Shown here in pieces: positions 61,182 through 64,000 of a DNA stretch of 64,000 nt; position 1 is the stretch's first letter; each line of letters begins with the position of its first letter. This stretch comes from Taenia hydatigena (Eukaryota > Platyhelminthes > Cestoda > Cyclophyllidea > Taeniidae): NCBI GenBank assembly GCA_036345935.2, contig JADWOT020001241.1:62001-126000 (forward strand). The letters are read 5' to 3'. Both the position numbers and the translations under genes were made by a program. The notes under the pieces were generated by a model. The model did no database searches, was not told the DNA's origin, and worked only from the letters and a program-made list of their open reading frames with translations.

Positions 61182-64000
61182 CTAAACAAGTGAATACACA
61201 TTGAGCTGCTGTTTCTGTCGAAGGAATGATGCAGCTTTTTTTATAACTTTGTGCTTGCTAGCATCCCTACATGAATGGGAATGGGTGTAAAATTGCTAGG
61301 CATCAGGATAGATGGACGAATATTAGCTGTAAATACCTGGAAGGAGAGCATTTGGAAGACTACTGCCCATTCGTATCAAGTTAGCTTAAAAGTGGTGCAT
61401 TGTTGCGAAATGAGTTAAAGTGGCCAGGTCATCTCTAAGAAATTCCAGATGTTTACATTTTACATAACACTTGCCATGCTTTTCAGGTTTGCTAGTTTAG
61501 TAATTGCCCTCTCTTACTCAATGTGACTTACTTATGACCAGTACAAAGTCCTCATGCTTGATGAAAGTTGCTAATTAAATTGAGACAAAAGTGGGTAGCA
61601 TTTCCAATGCCCACATTCACCAAAACCGATGGATCTACCATCTTTCCCTGGCTACTAATTCTGTTGTCACCGCCACTATCCCTGAAAAATATGTGTTCAC
61701 AGCTCACAAATTAAGCACTTGCATAAATGTTTTGGGATATAAGCCTATAAAATGTGCCGTTCTTGGCTCACAAAGTAAATGGTATAATTGCACTCGCAAC
61801 ATAAGACTGCTGTCATTGCGAAATAGCAAATATTCCTGATTTCGTAGGGAGTCTTGGGTCTCAATGAACCCCAATACTGCATGTAGGTGGTTTACACGGT
61901 ACAGTGCTTAACTCAGTGGATACCGATTTGAGGGTCATGGTGCTTGAAGGGATTATGGGAGAAATTAAGATAGAGTCACTAAGGATTCTCTAGCAGATCC
62001 TCTTGACGGATGTCCCCTTCCATTCTACTTAAAGCAGGAATCCCTTCATGTCATCCTTAAAGCCTGCACACCACTTGGCTCGCAACCGTGTATTATGCAA
62101 TGCTTTGACTGCATTATTAAGTACATAGGTACCACTTTCCAAAAAGAGGAAGAACGATGAAGCACTTATTGCTATGGATGATTTGACAGGCTTAAAAGAA
62201 AGAAAGGGTTAGAGTGTAATGAACAGAATTCCATCTGCATAATCTCATATTTTAAAGACAGCTGCAGCGTTTCGAGACTTCACTGAAAGCAAATGAGGAC
62301 GTAATACTAGGGCTGAACACACATATTTCGGTAAACAGAGGGGACGGATCTGCTGGAACAACTTTGAGGTTAGCTTACTCGGCTAAGACGAAATGGACAT
62401 CCAAGGAAACGTGATCGGCAGTCAAGCTAACAAACTATTGCACAGCCCATCCCTTCATTCGAGCGTCTTCCCTGGCGGCAGAATTATGTCATGGGAGCTT
62501 ATAACGCTGACTATTTGTAGACAATTCTCACAATGAATTGTAAAATTAGAAATTGGTTTGTGATAAGGGTGCCCAGAATGGCATAGAAAAAAGTCGGAAT
62601 CCTCTCTGAAAGAATTTTATATAAATTGGAAAATCAGGAGCATATTTTATTCTATCAGTGCTTTTAGCAAGGAAATAGAGCAAAATTCTTTCCGTCCCTC
62701 TTTAACGTTAATTTGATTAGGAGCAGCAATCGGCATCTAATCCCATTCTGTAAGAGATTAGGGCAGCTCATGTTTTCTAATTGAACGAGGTAGGTGTAGT
62801 TCATGGGCAGGGTGTCTATTTTGACAGACCACTCAATCATCCCTTGCATTAGAGACCTTACGACCACTGTAAATGTGAGCACACCAATCCAATACCCAAC
62901 GGGCAGACAGACACTCAAAAGCAAAGGATGGTAAGCCAATGCGAAAAGTAGTCAAGTTTTGATATTTCGGTCACTCCAAACTCTTGCTTAACCGCCTCAC
63001 ACGGTCTGCTTACATCACCTTGTCTCCATTGCCTTTGGAAAATGTAAAGGTTAGTACAAGCCCCGATGCGTTGTTGATGCTGCATTTATGCAACAGCAAC
63101 AGCATTATCTGCCCACCCATCGATCTCAAGACATTCTGTCTACTAAAGCAGTCGAAAGTACTACTCTGACGCCTGAGGCCAAAGACTGCGCTTATGGCAG
63201 TGACGACCTTCCGCTTTACGTGACCATTACGTGTGATGCAATCGCAGATGGCGTTCCCTAGGAAGACTTTTTTAATAAGCTTCCTCTTTATCTATTGGTC
63301 CTTCTTTCTAACTCTATTTACCAGGAATTACGGCTATTTTTCACAGCTGATATCGGCTGCTGCCACCATTCCTTCTTACCGGCTTCCAGGTTGACCAAAC
63401 TGCGTAGGTGCTAAAAATCTGATAAACTTCAAATCAGGCGCTTCAACTGAGCCCTCTCCTTCCACACTATTATCTGCCTTAATAGCTGTGCAAGTGGTTT
63501 AACTGTAGCAGTTTAGACGTCACTGGAGTTGGGCGTGTTAATGAGAGCACCTACTTTTCATCGACGATGATAAAATGCCCTCTACTCTCCAGTTCGCACT
63601 GACGACGCGTAAAAAATTCAGACATTTGGCTGAGTACCGCAAATGATGGGTAAACAAACGGGAAAGTGTGGTAGTCAGCATCTTGATCATCAGCGAATGG
63701 TAGTGGCCCAACTAATTTGCTTTATTAATTTCCCTACAACCTGAATATCAGTTGCCAGTTATTGTAAGTTCGCATGTGTAAGCCATGCAGCAAAGACGAA
63801 GTAAATGTCGTTATAAACAAGCAGGATTAACACACCTAATGAAGCATCGAATCGGCTTTGCATATGTGCTTATTGGCGGAGCAAAAATCCAAGGAATAAT
63901 TCCAGTAGCGGCTGTTCGAGTTACCTAAAGCTTGGAGCTAAATGCTAGTTGTTTTTTCATGCCCAAACCATTTGGAGCTGCGAGAGTGCATGACAATGAA
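61182..64000. other. no supportable gene
   Basis: No N-terminal half of the PTB-like domain was found. The minus frame at 62664-62939 has hydrophobic runs but no splice or family support. AT-rich otherwise. Confidence 0.4.

Overview
The window looks like nuclear DNA from an animal with introns and sparse genes, most likely a flatworm and probably a tapeworm. This rests on moderate AT richness, short exons bounded by GT/GC...AG, long non-coding stretches, and a decayed cytosolic HSP70 copy (tapeworm genomes are known for many extra or broken HSP70 copies). The species is not read directly from the sequence. There are no operons, ribosome sites or CRISPR; most open frames of 60-100 codons look like chance.

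The one gene that can be rebuilt end to end lies on the minus strand at 10760-20108. It is a 13-exon, roughly 717-residue member of the sodium:solute symporter superfamily, closest in pattern to DUR3 urea transporters. Every splice phase can be made to agree, with two GC donors proposed. A poly(A) signal follows the stop. Directly upstream of its start codon, at 20137-20993, sits an 857-bp palindromic element: two 375-bp arms around a 107-bp loop, each arm carrying an outward-facing TATA-like box near its end.

The rest holds fragments. 5.2-5.5 kb: a FLYWCH-like zinc-finger remnant (minus). 23.8-24.4 kb: two membrane exons resembling cytochrome b561 (minus). 28.8-29.2 kb: a Ser/Pro-rich terminal exon (minus). 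32.45-32.52 kb: a decayed tRNA-like sequence (minus). 34.2-35.1 kb: an HSP70 pseudogene (plus). 35.7-36.2 kb: a charged terminal exon (minus). 38.9-39.0 kb and 54.8-54.9 kb: orphan exons with strong splice sites (minus). 49.1-49.5 kb: a possible reverse-transcriptase remnant (plus). 60.5-61.2 kb: a PTB-like exon with a frame break and a nearby basic ORF (minus). These suggest several partly visible minus-strand genes whose other exons could not be recognised by eye, mixed with pseudogenes and old mobile-element pieces.
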